Of a stretch of DNA of 64,000 nucleotides, positions 19,457 through 28,871 are shown one piece after another; within the stretch, counting starts at the first letter, position 1; each line of letters starts with the position of its first letter. The DNA comes from Methylobacillus sp. (lineage in GTDB: Bacteria > Pseudomonadota > Gammaproteobacteria > Burkholderiales > Burkholderiaceae_C): the NCBI GenBank assembly GCA_018607835.1, contig JABBAS010000031.1, positions 53,534-117,533 on the forward strand. The letters are read 5' to 3'. Made by a program: the position numbers and the translations under genes. The notes below the pieces were generated by a model. The model ran no database searches. It was not told the origin of the DNA and saw only the letters and a list, made by a program, of their open reading frames with translations.

Positions 19457-20299
19457 ATGTTGATACGCTTTTTTAACCTGTTGTCGCGCTGCCCTCTGTG
19501 GCTGTTGCAGTTGGGCGGCAGTGCGTTGGGTGTGGGGATCTGGTTGGGTTCTCCACGCCATCGGCGGCAGCTACGAGAAAACGCAGGGCGCGTGGGCCTG
19601 AGTCGTTATCAGCGGTGGTTAGCCATCTTACATACCGGACGCATGGTGGCCGAGTTGCCGCGTTTGTGGCTGGGTGAACCCATGCCTTTTGAGTGGTCTG
19701 GTGTGGACTTGCTGCATGCCGCTGTGCAGCGGCAAGACCGGATTTGTTTGTTGACGCCTCATATGGGGTGCTTTGAGATGTGCGCGCAAGGCTATGCGCA
19801 GACCTTCGCTCATCCTGCGCTGGGCGATGCAGCCAAGCCCATTACCGTTTTATACCGGCCCTCGCGCCAGGCGACGCTGCAACAACTCGTACATCGTGGC
19901 CGTGAGCGCAGCGGCATGTTTGCGGCGCCGGCGACACTCAGCGGTGTGAAGCAGCTCATCAAGGCCCTAAAGGGTGCGCAGACCGTGGGCCTGTTACCCG
20001 ACCAAGTGCCCCCGGATGGCATGGGTGTGTGGGCCCCATTTCTTGGCCAGCCCGCTTACACAATGACCTTGGCAGGTCGCTTGGCGAGAGAGGCCGATAC
20101 GGTGTTAATGATGTGGGGAGAGCGCCTGCCTTGGGGGCGTGGCTTTCGCTTGCACGTGGCCAAGCCCGTGGGTGTGTTACCAGCGGACCCAGAGGGTGCT
20201 GCCGCCATGGTGAATGCCTGGGTCGAGCAGACTATCCAAGCCTGCCCCGAGCAATATCTGTGGGGTTATGACCGCTTTAAAGGGCCACGCCGCCCTTAG
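19457..20299 (+). CDS. LpxL/HtrB-family lipid A biosynthesis acyltransferase
   Basis: LLTPHMGCFEMCAQ (HX4E), VLYRPSRQ, GLLPDQVPPDGMGVWAPFLGQPAYT. Confidence 0.9.
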   Translation: MLIRFFNLLSRCPLWLLQLGGSALGVGIWLGSPRHRRQLRENAGRVGLSRYQRWLAILHTGRMVAELPRLWLGEPMPFEWSGVDLLHAAVQRQDRICLLTPHMGCFEMCAQGYAQTFAHPALGDAAKPITVLYRPSRQATLQQLVHRGRERSGMFAAPATLSGVKQLIKALKGAQTVGLLPDQVPPDGMGVWAPFLGQPAYTMTLAGRLAREADTVLMMWGERLPWGRGFRLHVAKPVGVLPADPEGAAAMVNAWVEQTIQACPEQYLWGYDRFKGPRRP

Positions 20300-21102
20300 G
20301 CTGCTGGATCAGCATCGCCCAGACGCTGGTCGCCAAAGTCGGCGTTCTTATCGTCGCCACCGCCTGCTTGCGCTTCCGGCTGCTGGCCATTCCCTTGCCA
20401 TGTGGGGTCGTGCGCCCACTGATGCAGCAGCTGTGCCACCTCGTCCACGCCTTGCCGTTTGAGCGCTGAGAACAACTTTAGAGAGCCACCTGCGGTTTGC
20501 AGTTTTGCGATGGACATGGCCTTGTTGGCCTCGACGCGTGTGAGTTTGTCGGCTTTTGTGAGCAGGACCAAAAAGTCCAAGCCGTCCATCACGCGCGGTC
20601 GAATAACGTCTAACAAAATTTCGTCTAGTTCCGTGAGGCCGCGCCGTGGATCACACAACATGACAACGGCACGCAAGTTAGGTCGCGTCATGAGGTAATT
20701 GGCCATCACACGTTGCCAACGAAGTTTGGCTTCCTTGGGGACGGCCGCATAGCCGTAGCCAGGGAGGTCTGCCAAGACGGCATCCGTCACCCCATGTCGA
20801 CCCAGTGAGAATAAATTGATACTTTGGGTGCGCCCAGGCGTTTTGGATGCAAACGCCATACGCCTCGTTTGTGTCAGGGTATTGATGCTGGTCGATTTCC
20901 CCGCATTGGACCGCCCGACAAACGCTATTTCGGGCACGTCCAAATCGGGCAAATGGGTTAGCTGAGGGGCAGTGGTCAGAAATTTGGCGGTGTGTAGCCA
21001 CCCGAGTGCCGCTTCTGGGGTCACCTCTGCGCTTGGATCATCCGGACTGACAAGGTGGTCTTTATTGCCCGATGTGGCGTTTGTAGGTGCGGGATAGTTC
21101 AA
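20296..21102 (-). CDS. engB: Ribosome biogenesis GTPase YihA/YsxC (EngB)
   Basis: EIAFVGRSNAGKSTSINTL, GRTQSINLF, DLPGYGYAAVP, LTKADKL. Confidence 0.95.
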   Translation of the reverse strand: MNYPAPTNATSGNKDHLVSPDDPSAEVTPEAALGWLHTAKFLTTAPQLTHLPDLDVPEIAFVGRSNAGKSTSINTLTQTRRMAFASKTPGRTQSINLFSLGRHGVTDAVLADLPGYGYAAVPKEAKLRWQRVMANYLMTRPNLRAVVMLCDPRRGLTELDEILLDVIRPRVMDGLDFLVLLTKADKLTRVEANKAMSIAKLQTAGGSLKLFSALKRQGVDEVAQLLHQWAHDPTWQGNGQQPEAQAGGGDDKNADFGDQRLGDADPAA

Positions 21103-21247
21103 AATTAGGCCTAAATTAAAACCCCTTGGGGTGGGCGTCCTGGTTTGGGCGCTCGCTCATTGTAAAATCAGAGGTTAAGCCGGTTGCAGGAATGTCTTGC
21201 AGCCCGTCTCTTTTGTACATCAACTTGTCGCCGTGGGCCCAATCGCC

Positions 21248-21859
21248 ATGAAATTGTTTGTCTCTATTGTCTCCGTAATTAGCGCCTTTGCGCTGCAGTC
21301 CGCTCACGCTGAAACGGGAAAGCCAGATTTGGCCGCCGGCGCAGCGAAGTATGGTCAAGTCTGTGTGGCCTGCCACGCTGCTGACGGCAACTCTATGGTG
21401 CCAGCCAACCCCAAGTTGGCACAGCAACACCCCGAGTACCTCATAAAGCAGTTGCAAGAATTTAAGTCCGGCAAGCGCGCCAACGCGGTGATGGCTGGTT
21501 TTGCGGGCATTTTGTCCGACGCGGATATGCGTGATGTTTCCTACTGGCTGGCCAAACAACAGGGCAAGCCCGGTGCAGCGACAGATAAAGACTTGGTTGC
21601 TATGGGCGAGCGTATTTATCGCGGTGGCATTGCGGAGCGCAACATCCCCGCTTGTGCCGGTTGCCACAGTCCCAATGGCGCGGGCATGCCCTCGCAGTTC
21701 CCGCGTTTAAGCGGTCAGCACGCCGAGTACACCGCTACCCAACTGCGGAACTTCCGTAGCGGTGTGCGCAATAACAACGCGGCAATGACCGGTGTAGCCG
21801 CACGCATGAATGACAAAGAAATAGCGGCAGTCTCTGACTACATTGCGGGTCTTCGCTAG
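21248..21859 (+). CDS. Di-haem c-type cytochrome (cytochrome c4-like)
   Basis: Signal peptide plus two CxxCH motifs (CVACHAADG, CAGCHSPNG). Confidence 0.9.
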   Translation: MKLFVSIVSVISAFALQSAHAETGKPDLAAGAAKYGQVCVACHAADGNSMVPANPKLAQQHPEYLIKQLQEFKSGKRANAVMAGFAGILSDADMRDVSYWLAKQQGKPGAATDKDLVAMGERIYRGGIAERNIPACAGCHSPNGAGMPSQFPRLSGQHAEYTATQLRNFRSGVRNNNAAMTGVAARMNDKEIAAVSDYIAGLR

Positions 21860-21970
21860 GTCTGCTGAGAAGCCCTAGGCTTCTGAACGGTTTATACTTA
21901 AATATAAGCAATAAACCATATTTAGCGTCAAAATAGCAGGAACCTTTAGTGGTTCCGACCATCACATAAG

Positions 21971-21999
21971 GCGGGCCTTCACATGAAGCCCGCTTTTTT
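21971..21999 (+). terminator. Rho-independent terminator
   Basis: GCGGGCcTTC-acat-GAAGCCCGC-TTTTTT. Confidence 0.85.
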
Positions 22000-22050
22000 G
22001 TTTGATCGCGCACGTAGTCCCTTGTTGATCGCCTGTAAAAGTACCCTTTC

Positions 22051-24219
22051 ATGACTGTTTCCACGCAAGGTATCGAGATAAAAACCCGTCGCGCATGGGT
22101 GCGCCAGGCCATGGAGTTACTGTCCTCCATGCGGTTCGCGATCTCGCTACTCAGCATTATTTCGATTGCGTCTGTTATCGGGACCGTACTCAAGCAAAAC
22201 GAGCCGATCAATAACTACGTCAACCAGTTTGGGCCTTTTTGGTCTGAGCTGTTTGTGACCTTCTCTTTGCACACCATATACAGCGCGTGGTGGTTCCTAC
22301 TCATTTTGGCGTTCTTGGTGCTCAGCACCAGCTTGTGCATTGCGCGTCACGCCCCAAAAATACTGGTGGATTGGCGCGTATTCAAAGAAGGAATGCGCTC
22401 ACAGAGCCTGAAAGCATTTGGCAACCGCGCCAGTGGCGCATTGTCCGAGCCCACGTTGGAGGCGGCGGCGCGTGTGAGCCGTCAATTGCGTGCGGGTGGT
22501 TGGCGCGTTAAGACGCAAACGCGTGAGACCCCACATGGCCAAGGGGTGATGGTGGCGGCGAAAGCGGGTGCCGTTAACAAGGTGGGTTACTTGGCGGCCC
22601 ACAGCGCCATCGTGTTGATTTGCATCGGCGCATTATTTGATGGCGACATGGTGGTTCGCGCGCAAATGTGGCTTGGTGATAAGACCGTTTTTAAGGGCGG
22701 TGGCCTCATCGCCGATGTCCCGGCAGAGAATCGCTTATCTCTAAATAACCCCACCTTTCGCGGCAACATGCTGGTGCCCGAAGGCGCGCAAGCCAGTACC
22801 GTTATTTTGAGTCAGCCGGATGGGGTGGTGTTGCAAGACTTGCCCTTCTCCATCGAGCTGACAAAGTTTGTCGTTGAGTACTACGACACCGGTATGCCGA
22901 AGCTGTTTGCCAGCGATATCGTTATTCACGACAAAGAGACGGGTGCCCAGTTTGCGGAGCGGGTAGAGGTCAACCATCCTGTGAGTTACCGGGGTGTGCA
23001 AATCTACCAATCCAGTTTTGACGATGGTGGCTCAACCGTCTTTGCCAACGCCCTGCCTATGGGCGCGTTGACCAAGCCTTTCAAGATTGAGGGCGTGATT
23101 GGCTCCAGTGTGCCGTTGGTTCGCGATAACGAGCAGTTGACCGTTGAGTTTACGGGCCTGCGCGTGATTAACGTGGAGAACATGGCGGGCGCAAAGATGG
23201 GGCCCGATGACGGCGGCAGCGCTACCGATGTGCGCGCTGTTGATTTGGGTGCGCGATTAAAAGACCACCTAGGGTCAGGTGCCAAGTCCACGCGTGAAGA
23301 AGAGTTGCTGAACGTTGGCCCCAGCTTTAGTTATAAATTGCGCGATGCATCTGGACAAGCGATCGAGTTCAACAACTACATGTTGCCTGTGGGGTTGGGT
23401 GCGCAGCGTGCCTACTTAATGGGGGTCCGTAACACGCCTGCAGAGCCGTTTCGCTACCTACGAATTCCGGTGGATGAGACCGACAGCATCAATGGTTTTA
23501 TTGCCTTGCGTTCGGCATTGGCGGATCCCAGCATGCGGGAAAAGGCCGTCGATCGTTACATGGTGGAGGCGGCGCGCGGACGTACCGCCGCTGAACGTGA
23601 AAACTTACGTACCTCAGCGACCCGTATTCTGGGCCTGTTCGCGGGGGCCGACCCTTGGTTGGATGCCGCTCCATCGCCTGGCACGGGTTTGAACGAGCGG
23701 CCTTTGCGCTTAGGTGGCCTTTCAGCGATGTCGTACTTCTTAGAGCAAGTGGTACCAGAGAACGACCGTGAGCGGACCAGTGACGCGATGGTTACGTTGC
23801 TAAACGCGCTTATCTTTGACTTGATTCAAGAAAGCCGCGATGCGGCTGGGCTGGCACCATTGCCACGCGATGAGACAGCGCAGGCTTTCTTAAGCCAGGC
23901 TGTACTGGCTCTGAGCGATTCTTTCTTTTATCCCGCGCCCATGACCTTTGCTATGGATAACTTCGAGCATGTACAGGCCAGTGTTTTCCAATTAGCGCGC
24001 GCACCGGGTAAGACCGTGGTGTACTTGGGCTGCTTGTTCTTGATTATTGGTATCTTCGCCATGCTCTATGTCCGTGATCGACGGGTATGGGTTTGGTTGT
24101 CTCCCAGGGCAGATGGTGGCACCGAGGCCGAGATGGCCTTGTCGACCAATCGTCGGACCTTGGACGGTGACCGTGAATTTGAGCAACTTTCTAATCGACT
24201 GTTACAGGTAAAACCATGA
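22051..24219 (+). CDS. resB: Cytochrome c biogenesis protein ResB (System II)
   Basis: ELLSSMRFAISLLSIISIASVIGTVLKQNEP, multiple TM segments; upstream of ccsB. Confidence 0.92.
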   Translation: MTVSTQGIEIKTRRAWVRQAMELLSSMRFAISLLSIISIASVIGTVLKQNEPINNYVNQFGPFWSELFVTFSLHTIYSAWWFLLILAFLVLSTSLCIARHAPKILVDWRVFKEGMRSQSLKAFGNRASGALSEPTLEAAARVSRQLRAGGWRVKTQTRETPHGQGVMVAAKAGAVNKVGYLAAHSAIVLICIGALFDGDMVVRAQMWLGDKTVFKGGGLIADVPAENRLSLNNPTFRGNMLVPEGAQASTVILSQPDGVVLQDLPFSIELTKFVVEYYDTGMPKLFASDIVIHDKETGAQFAERVEVNHPVSYRGVQIYQSSFDDGGSTVFANALPMGALTKPFKIEGVIGSSVPLVRDNEQLTVEFTGLRVINVENMAGAKMGPDDGGSATDVRAVDLGARLKDHLGSGAKSTREEELLNVGPSFSYKLRDASGQAIEFNNYMLPVGLGAQRAYLMGVRNTPAEPFRYLRIPVDETDSINGFIALRSALADPSMREKAVDRYMVEAARGRTAAERENLRTSATRILGLFAGADPWLDAAPSPGTGLNERPLRLGGLSAMSYFLEQVVPENDRERTSDAMVTLLNALIFDLIQESRDAAGLAPLPRDETAQAFLSQAVLALSDSFFYPAPMTFAMDNFEHVQASVFQLARAPGKTVVYLGCLFLIIGIFAMLYVRDRRVWVWLSPRADGGTEAEMALSTNRRTLDGDREFEQLSNRLLQVKP

Positions 24220-25586
24220 CTGCAGCCACCACGACCAGCCTCCCAACCAGCGGGGGGGGCATGCCCCCAGAGGATGATGAGCCCCAGGGCTACTTTGCCA
24301 AGTTGAGCCGATTCGATTGGTTCTTCGCCGTCTTGTTGTTGCTGGGAACGGCATCGGCATTCGGTTTGTATCACCAAGCGATGGATGGCTACGAAAAAAG
24401 CATTTTGATTGGCGTAGCGCCTGCGGCGATTGCGCTCGGGTGGTTTTGGCGCCCATTGGCCAAGCTCATGATTGGCACAGCCGCGATCGCATTATTCGCG
24501 ATTTGGCTTTATCAGGGACCTGCGGGCGCTGACCTAGCCCGTGCGGAGACGGCCTTTCTTTTGAAGTATTTCCTCTCCAGCCAGTCTGCTGTTTTGTGGA
24601 TGTGCGTCCTGATCTTTATGAGTACGGCCTTTTATTGGTTCGGTATGTTCATGCAGAAACACAGCGATGCGATGGAGACTATTGGTTCACGTATGGCGTG
24701 GGTCGCGGTGGTGCTGGCGGTGGTGGGGACGCTGGTCCGGTGGTATGAGGGGCACCAGATGGGCCCGGACATTGGTCATATTCCTGTGAGTAATCTTTAT
24801 GAGGTGTTCATCCTGTTCACCTGGATGACGACGACCTTTTACCTGTACTACGAGTCCCACTACAAGACCCGCGCGTTGGGCGCCTTTGTGATGTTGGTGG
24901 TGAGTGCTGCCGTGGCGTTCTTGGTTTGGTATACCGTGGTTCGAGAGGCTCAGGCGATTCAACCGTTGGTGCCTGCCTTACAGAGTTGGTGGATGAAGGT
25001 GCATGTTCCTGCTAACTTTATTGGCTACGGCACGTTTGCTATTGCCGCGATGGTGGCGTTTGCCTATCTGATCAAGCAGCAAGCCAATGAGACCCATTGG
25101 CTCAAGTTGGCGCCGCTGTGGATATTGGGTGTCGTTTTGTGTTTTGAGCCTATTGTTTTTAGGGTGTCAACGCAGGATGGTGGAACGGGCTATTGGGTGG
25201 TTTACACCGGTGTTTCCGCGCTGATGGTCGCGGGTATTTTGTTTGGACGTAAACGCATCGCCGCACGCCTCCCCAGCCTAGAAGTGTTGGACGACGTCAT
25301 GTACAAGGCGATTGCGGTTGGTTTTGCCTTCTTCACGATCGCGACTGTTTTGGGCGCCCTGTGGGCGGCAGAAGCGTGGGGCGGCTACTGGAGCTGGGAT
25401 CCGAAAGAGACGTGGGCCCTGATCGTATGGCTCAATTACGCCGCGTGGTTGCATATGCGCATGATGAAGGGCCTACGTGGGACGGTGGCCTCTTGGTGGG
25501 CATTGGTGGGTCTCGCAATCACCACATTTGCGTTTTTAGGCGTCAACATGTTTTTGTCGGGACTGCACAGTTACGGCGAATTATGA
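24216..25586 (+). CDS. ccsB: c-type cytochrome biogenesis protein CcsB (System II)
   Basis: WAAEAWGGYWSWDPKETWALIVWLNYAAWLHMRMM (WWD domain); ATGA overlap with resB. Confidence 0.94.
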   Translation: MTAATTTSLPTSGGGMPPEDDEPQGYFAKLSRFDWFFAVLLLLGTASAFGLYHQAMDGYEKSILIGVAPAAIALGWFWRPLAKLMIGTAAIALFAIWLYQGPAGADLARAETAFLLKYFLSSQSAVLWMCVLIFMSTAFYWFGMFMQKHSDAMETIGSRMAWVAVVLAVVGTLVRWYEGHQMGPDIGHIPVSNLYEVFILFTWMTTTFYLYYESHYKTRALGAFVMLVVSAAVAFLVWYTVVREAQAIQPLVPALQSWWMKVHVPANFIGYGTFAIAAMVAFAYLIKQQANETHWLKLAPLWILGVVLCFEPIVFRVSTQDGGTGYWVVYTGVSALMVAGILFGRKRIAARLPSLEVLDDVMYKAIAVGFAFFTIATVLGALWAAEAWGGYWSWDPKETWALIVWLNYAAWLHMRMMKGLRGTVASWWALVGLAITTFAFLGVNMFLSGLHSYGEL

Positions 25587-25598
25587 TGTAATAATTAG

Positions 25599-25647
25599 AA
25601 CTATAGGACTATTACCGCTGTTTATTTGGGTATAGTTACCTATAGTT
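25599..25647. repeat. Inverted/direct repeat cluster upstream of msrP
   Basis: AACTATAGG ... TATAGTT ... CCTATAGTT; perfect 9-bp inverted arms plus a third half-site. Confidence 0.85.
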
Positions 25648-25717
25648 GCAACAAAGGGTGCCGCACCGGCATGCTTGTTCGCACGTTTGACAAAAACTGA
25701 ATGAACAGGATATCTCC

Positions 25718-26680
25718 ATGTCAAGAGACCTTCTAAACATCACCCCTGAATCTGTCTGGCTTCAGCGGCGCAAATGGCTTCAATGGGCTGGGGCCGCATC
25801 CGCGTCGGGGCTGGTTATGGGGCCTGGTGCTTTGGCGCAAACCCGTACACCGCAGGTCCAGCCGATTGTGGCGATGCCATCCGTGCCAAGCGCGCTTGCC
25901 GGTGCGCAGGCAAGCGACAAGGTGACGCCGTGGAAAGATGCGACCACCTACAACAATTTTTATGAGTTCGGGACCAGCAAGGAAGACCCGTACGAGAAAG
26001 CCCATGGATTGATCACCGAGCCTTGGCAGCTCCGTGTGGAGGGTTTGGTCAATAAACCCATGACCTTCGACATCGATGATCTGCGCACCTTTGCGCCCAT
26101 TGAGGAGCGTATCTATCGACTGCGCTGTGTTGAAGGCTGGTCTATGGTCATCCCATGGTTGGGTTACTCATTGTCTAAGTTACTCGCGGCTGTGGAGCCA
26201 CAAGGCAGCGCGAAATATGTCGCGTTTATCAGCAAGGCTGATCCGAACGTGATGCCAGGCTTGGGGTACGCTGGCTTGGATTGGCCTTACACCGAGGGAC
26301 TGCGTTTGGATGAAGCCATGAATCCACTCACGCTTTTGACGCTGGGCATGTACGGTAAAACCTTGCCAAATCAAAGTGGCGCTCCCGTTCGTATCGTCGT
26401 GCCGTGGAAATACGGATTTAAGAGCGCTAAATCAATTGTGACCATTCGCTTGACTGAGAAGCAGCCGCCAACCGCTTGGAATGCGACTGCGCCGCAAGAG
26501 TATGGCTTTTACTCCAACGTGAACCCCGATGTGAACCACCCGCGCTGGAGTCAAGCAACCGAGCGCCGTCTGGGCGAGGGCGGTCTGTTCGCGAAACGTT
26601 TGAAGACGAAGTTGTTCAACGGCTATGAGGATGAGGTCGGTCAGTTGTACGCAGGTATGGACCTGCGCCGCTACTTCTAA
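25718..26680 (+). CDS. msrP: Protein-methionine-sulfoxide reductase catalytic subunit MsrP (YedY)
   Basis: Tat-like [49 protein letters not shown]. Confidence 0.94.
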   Translation: MSRDLLNITPESVWLQRRKWLQWAGAASASGLVMGPGALAQTRTPQVQPIVAMPSVPSALAGAQASDKVTPWKDATTYNNFYEFGTSKEDPYEKAHGLITEPWQLRVEGLVNKPMTFDIDDLRTFAPIEERIYRLRCVEGWSMVIPWLGYSLSKLLAAVEPQGSAKYVAFISKADPNVMPGLGYAGLDWPYTEGLRLDEAMNPLTLLTLGMYGKTLPNQSGAPVRIVVPWKYGFKSAKSIVTIRLTEKQPPTAWNATAPQEYGFYSNVNPDVNHPRWSQATERRLGEGGLFAKRLKTKLFNGYEDEVGQLYAGMDLRRYF

Positions 26681-26683
26681 GGG

Positions 26684-27307
26684 ATGGCGACTGTCTCTTG
26701 GCGGACGCGCTTCCCGCGAGGGCTTAAGCCCGCCGTTTTCCTGCTCGCGTGTACACCGTTTGCCTATCTAGTCTGGGCAGTCTTTGCTAATGCCTTGGGG
26801 GCGAATCCCGCGGAAGCGCTGATTCGCTCGGCAGGCGATTGGGCGCTCCGGTTTCTGTGTCTAGTGCTCTTGGTCACGCCTTTGCGCCAATGGACGGGTG
26901 TCAGTGCGCTACTGAGTTTGCGCCGGATGCTGGGACTGTTCGTGTATTTCTATGTGCTGGTTCACTTGCTCAGCTACGCGTGGCTAGATATGTCGTGGTT
27001 GTTCGGGGATATCGTGCTCGACGTCATCAAACGCCCGTTCATCGCCGTTGGGATGGTGGCGTTTGCGCTACTGACCGCGCTGGCAATTACCTCGCCACAC
27101 GCGGTGGTGAGGCGTTTGGGCGCCAGACGCTGGAAACGGCTGCATCAGGCCGTATACGTGGTGGCTTGCTTGGCGGTGCTCCACTTCTTCTGGATGCGCA
27201 GTGGCAAGCAAGATTTTGCCGAGGTATGGGTTTACGGCGGCATACTCGCCGTGCTGCTAGGGGTTCGTTTGCGTACCTTTCTAAAGCGCCCCCGACCTGC
27301 AAAATAA
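26684..27307 (+). CDS. msrQ: Haem-binding membrane subunit MsrQ (YedZ)
   Basis: LRFLCLVLLVTPLRQWTG, RRMLGLFVYFYVLVHLLSYAWLD, WKRLHQAVYVVACLAVLHFFWM; follows msrP. Confidence 0.92.
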   Translation: MATVSWRTRFPRGLKPAVFLLACTPFAYLVWAVFANALGANPAEALIRSAGDWALRFLCLVLLVTPLRQWTGVSALLSLRRMLGLFVYFYVLVHLLSYAWLDMSWLFGDIVLDVIKRPFIAVGMVAFALLTALAITSPHAVVRRLGARRWKRLHQAVYVVACLAVLHFFWMRSGKQDFAEVWVYGGILAVLLGVRLRTFLKRPRPAK

Positions 27308-27308
27308 T

Positions 27309-28586
27309 TTACAGCAAGCGCTCATTGGCCCATTGGTCTTCGGTTCGGTCTCGTTCTCGAATGATGTGTGGCTCGGTACCGTCGACCAAGATTTCCATCG
27401 GGCGATTGCGTGAGTTGTAGTTGCTGCCCATGCTCATGCTGTAGGCGCCTGTCGATAACACCGCCAAGATATCACCCGCTTGCACAGCCAGGCTGCGGTC
27501 ACGCCCTAGCCAGTCGCCGCTTTCGCAGATCGGTCCAACCACGTCCACCATCTGCGCTGGGGTGTCGCCCGTTGTATCGACGGGCACGATGCCATGGTAG
27601 GCATCGTATAAGGTCGGCCTTGGCAGGTCATTCATAGCGGCATCGACGATGCAAAAATTCTTGTCCTCACCGGGCTTCATGTAAAGCACCTCGGTCAAAC
27701 AAACGCCCGCATTACCGACCAAGCTGCGCCCCGGTTCTATGAGTATCTTGCGGTTGCCGTAACCGCGTGCGTCTAGTTTTTCAAACAGTTTGATCCAGAG
27801 AACATCGGCGCTTGGTGGTGTGTCGCCTGCATAGTCAATACCCAAGCCACCGCCAAAATCAAGGTGCTCTAAGGCGATACCATTCGCCTCAATCGCATCG
27901 ACTAAATCCAGCATTCGATCTGCGGCGTCTAGGTAAGGGGATGCGTCAACGATTTGCGACCCAATATGACAGTCGATGCCAACGACTCTAAGCCCCGGGC
28001 ATTGAGCGGCGTAGGCGTAGGCCTGCACCACTTCCTTGTGTGCGATGCCGAATTTATTACCTTTGAGCCCAGTGGAAATGTAAGGATGGGTCTTTGCATC
28101 GACATCGGGGTTAACACGCAAACTGATGGGCGCTCGCTCACCGAAGTCCAAAGCGACCTCATTTAAGACGTCGAGTTCCGCCAGACTCTCCACGTTGAAG
28201 CAGCCTATGCCTGCGCCGAGTGCCGCCCACATTTCTTCGCGTGTTTTACCCACGCCGGAAAAAATAATTTTTTTCGCATCTGCTCCAGCGGCTAATGCCC
28301 TTGCCAATTCACCACCCGAGACGATATCGAAGCCGCAGCCCGCTTTAGCGAATAACTGCAACACAGCGAGCGAAGAGTTTGCCTTCATGGCGTAACAAAT
28401 CTGCGACTGTCTTCCCTTAAAACCGGTTTCGTAAGCCGCTAGCGCGTCCAGCATGGCGGCTTTAGAGTACACAAACAAGGGCGTGCCATGTGTCGAAGCC
28501 AGTTGCTTGAGGTCGACCTCCTCCAGAGTGAGTTGTTGCACACGATATTGCAGGTGTGTACCACGGGGGAGATTTGGGGTAGTCAT
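27309..28586 (-). CDS. lysA: Diaminopimelate decarboxylase
   Basis: GTPLFVYSKAAMLDAL, CYAMKANSSLAVL, ILIEPGRSLVGNAG, CESGDWLGRDR. Confidence 0.97.
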   Translation of the reverse strand: MTTPNLPRGTHLQYRVQQLTLEEVDLKQLASTHGTPLFVYSKAAMLDALAAYETGFKGRQSQICYAMKANSSLAVLQLFAKAGCGFDIVSGGELARALAAGADAKKIIFSGVGKTREEMWAALGAGIGCFNVESLAELDVLNEVALDFGERAPISLRVNPDVDAKTHPYISTGLKGNKFGIAHKEVVQAYAYAAQCPGLRVVGIDCHIGSQIVDASPYLDAADRMLDLVDAIEANGIALEHLDFGGGLGIDYAGDTPPSADVLWIKLFEKLDARGYGNRKILIEPGRSLVGNAGVCLTEVLYMKPGEDKNFCIVDAAMNDLPRPTLYDAYHGIVPVDTTGDTPAQMVDVVGPICESGDWLGRDRSLAVQAGDILAVLSTGAYSMSMGSNYNSRNRPMEILVDGTEPHIIRERDRTEDQWANERLL

Positions 28587-28617
28587 TTTTACGTTGGCCT
28601 GTGGGCCAGTCCTAAGG

Positions 28618-28773
28618 TTACGCGAGGTCGCGGGTAGCGCTGGCTAACGGGGTGATGCTGGGCGTGTTCATTTGAGCAGTCGGCGACCGTAAGTCGCCTT
28701 TTTGACCACAAGCAACCAGCATGGCAGCGCCAGTGACAACCAGGAGACGGACGAGTAAAGAGGTGGTGCGCAT
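28618..28773 (-). CDS. lptM: LptM/YifL-like small lipoprotein (51 aa, absent from the ORF track)
   Basis: Manual translation MRTTSLLVRLLVVTGAAMLVACGQKGDLRSPTAQMNTPSITPLASATRDLA*; lipobox LVAC-GQKGDL; between lysA and cyaY. Confidence 0.88.
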   Translation of the reverse strand: MRTTSLLVRLLVVTGAAMLVACGQKGDLRSPTAQMNTPSITPLASATRDLA

Positions 28774-28835
28774 GAGGGTAGGCGTTAAAAAGTTAGTTGA
28801 GTAAAACCACGGGAGGAAAGGGGCGAGACTTAAAA

Positions 28836-28871
28836 ATTACAATAACGGAATTCCTAGGAGATCATTGTAAT
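28836..28871. repeat. Inverted repeat spanning the cyaY ribosome-binding site and start codon
   Basis: ATTACAAT-N20-ATTGTAAT, the 3' arm overlapping the ATG at 28870. Confidence 0.8.
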
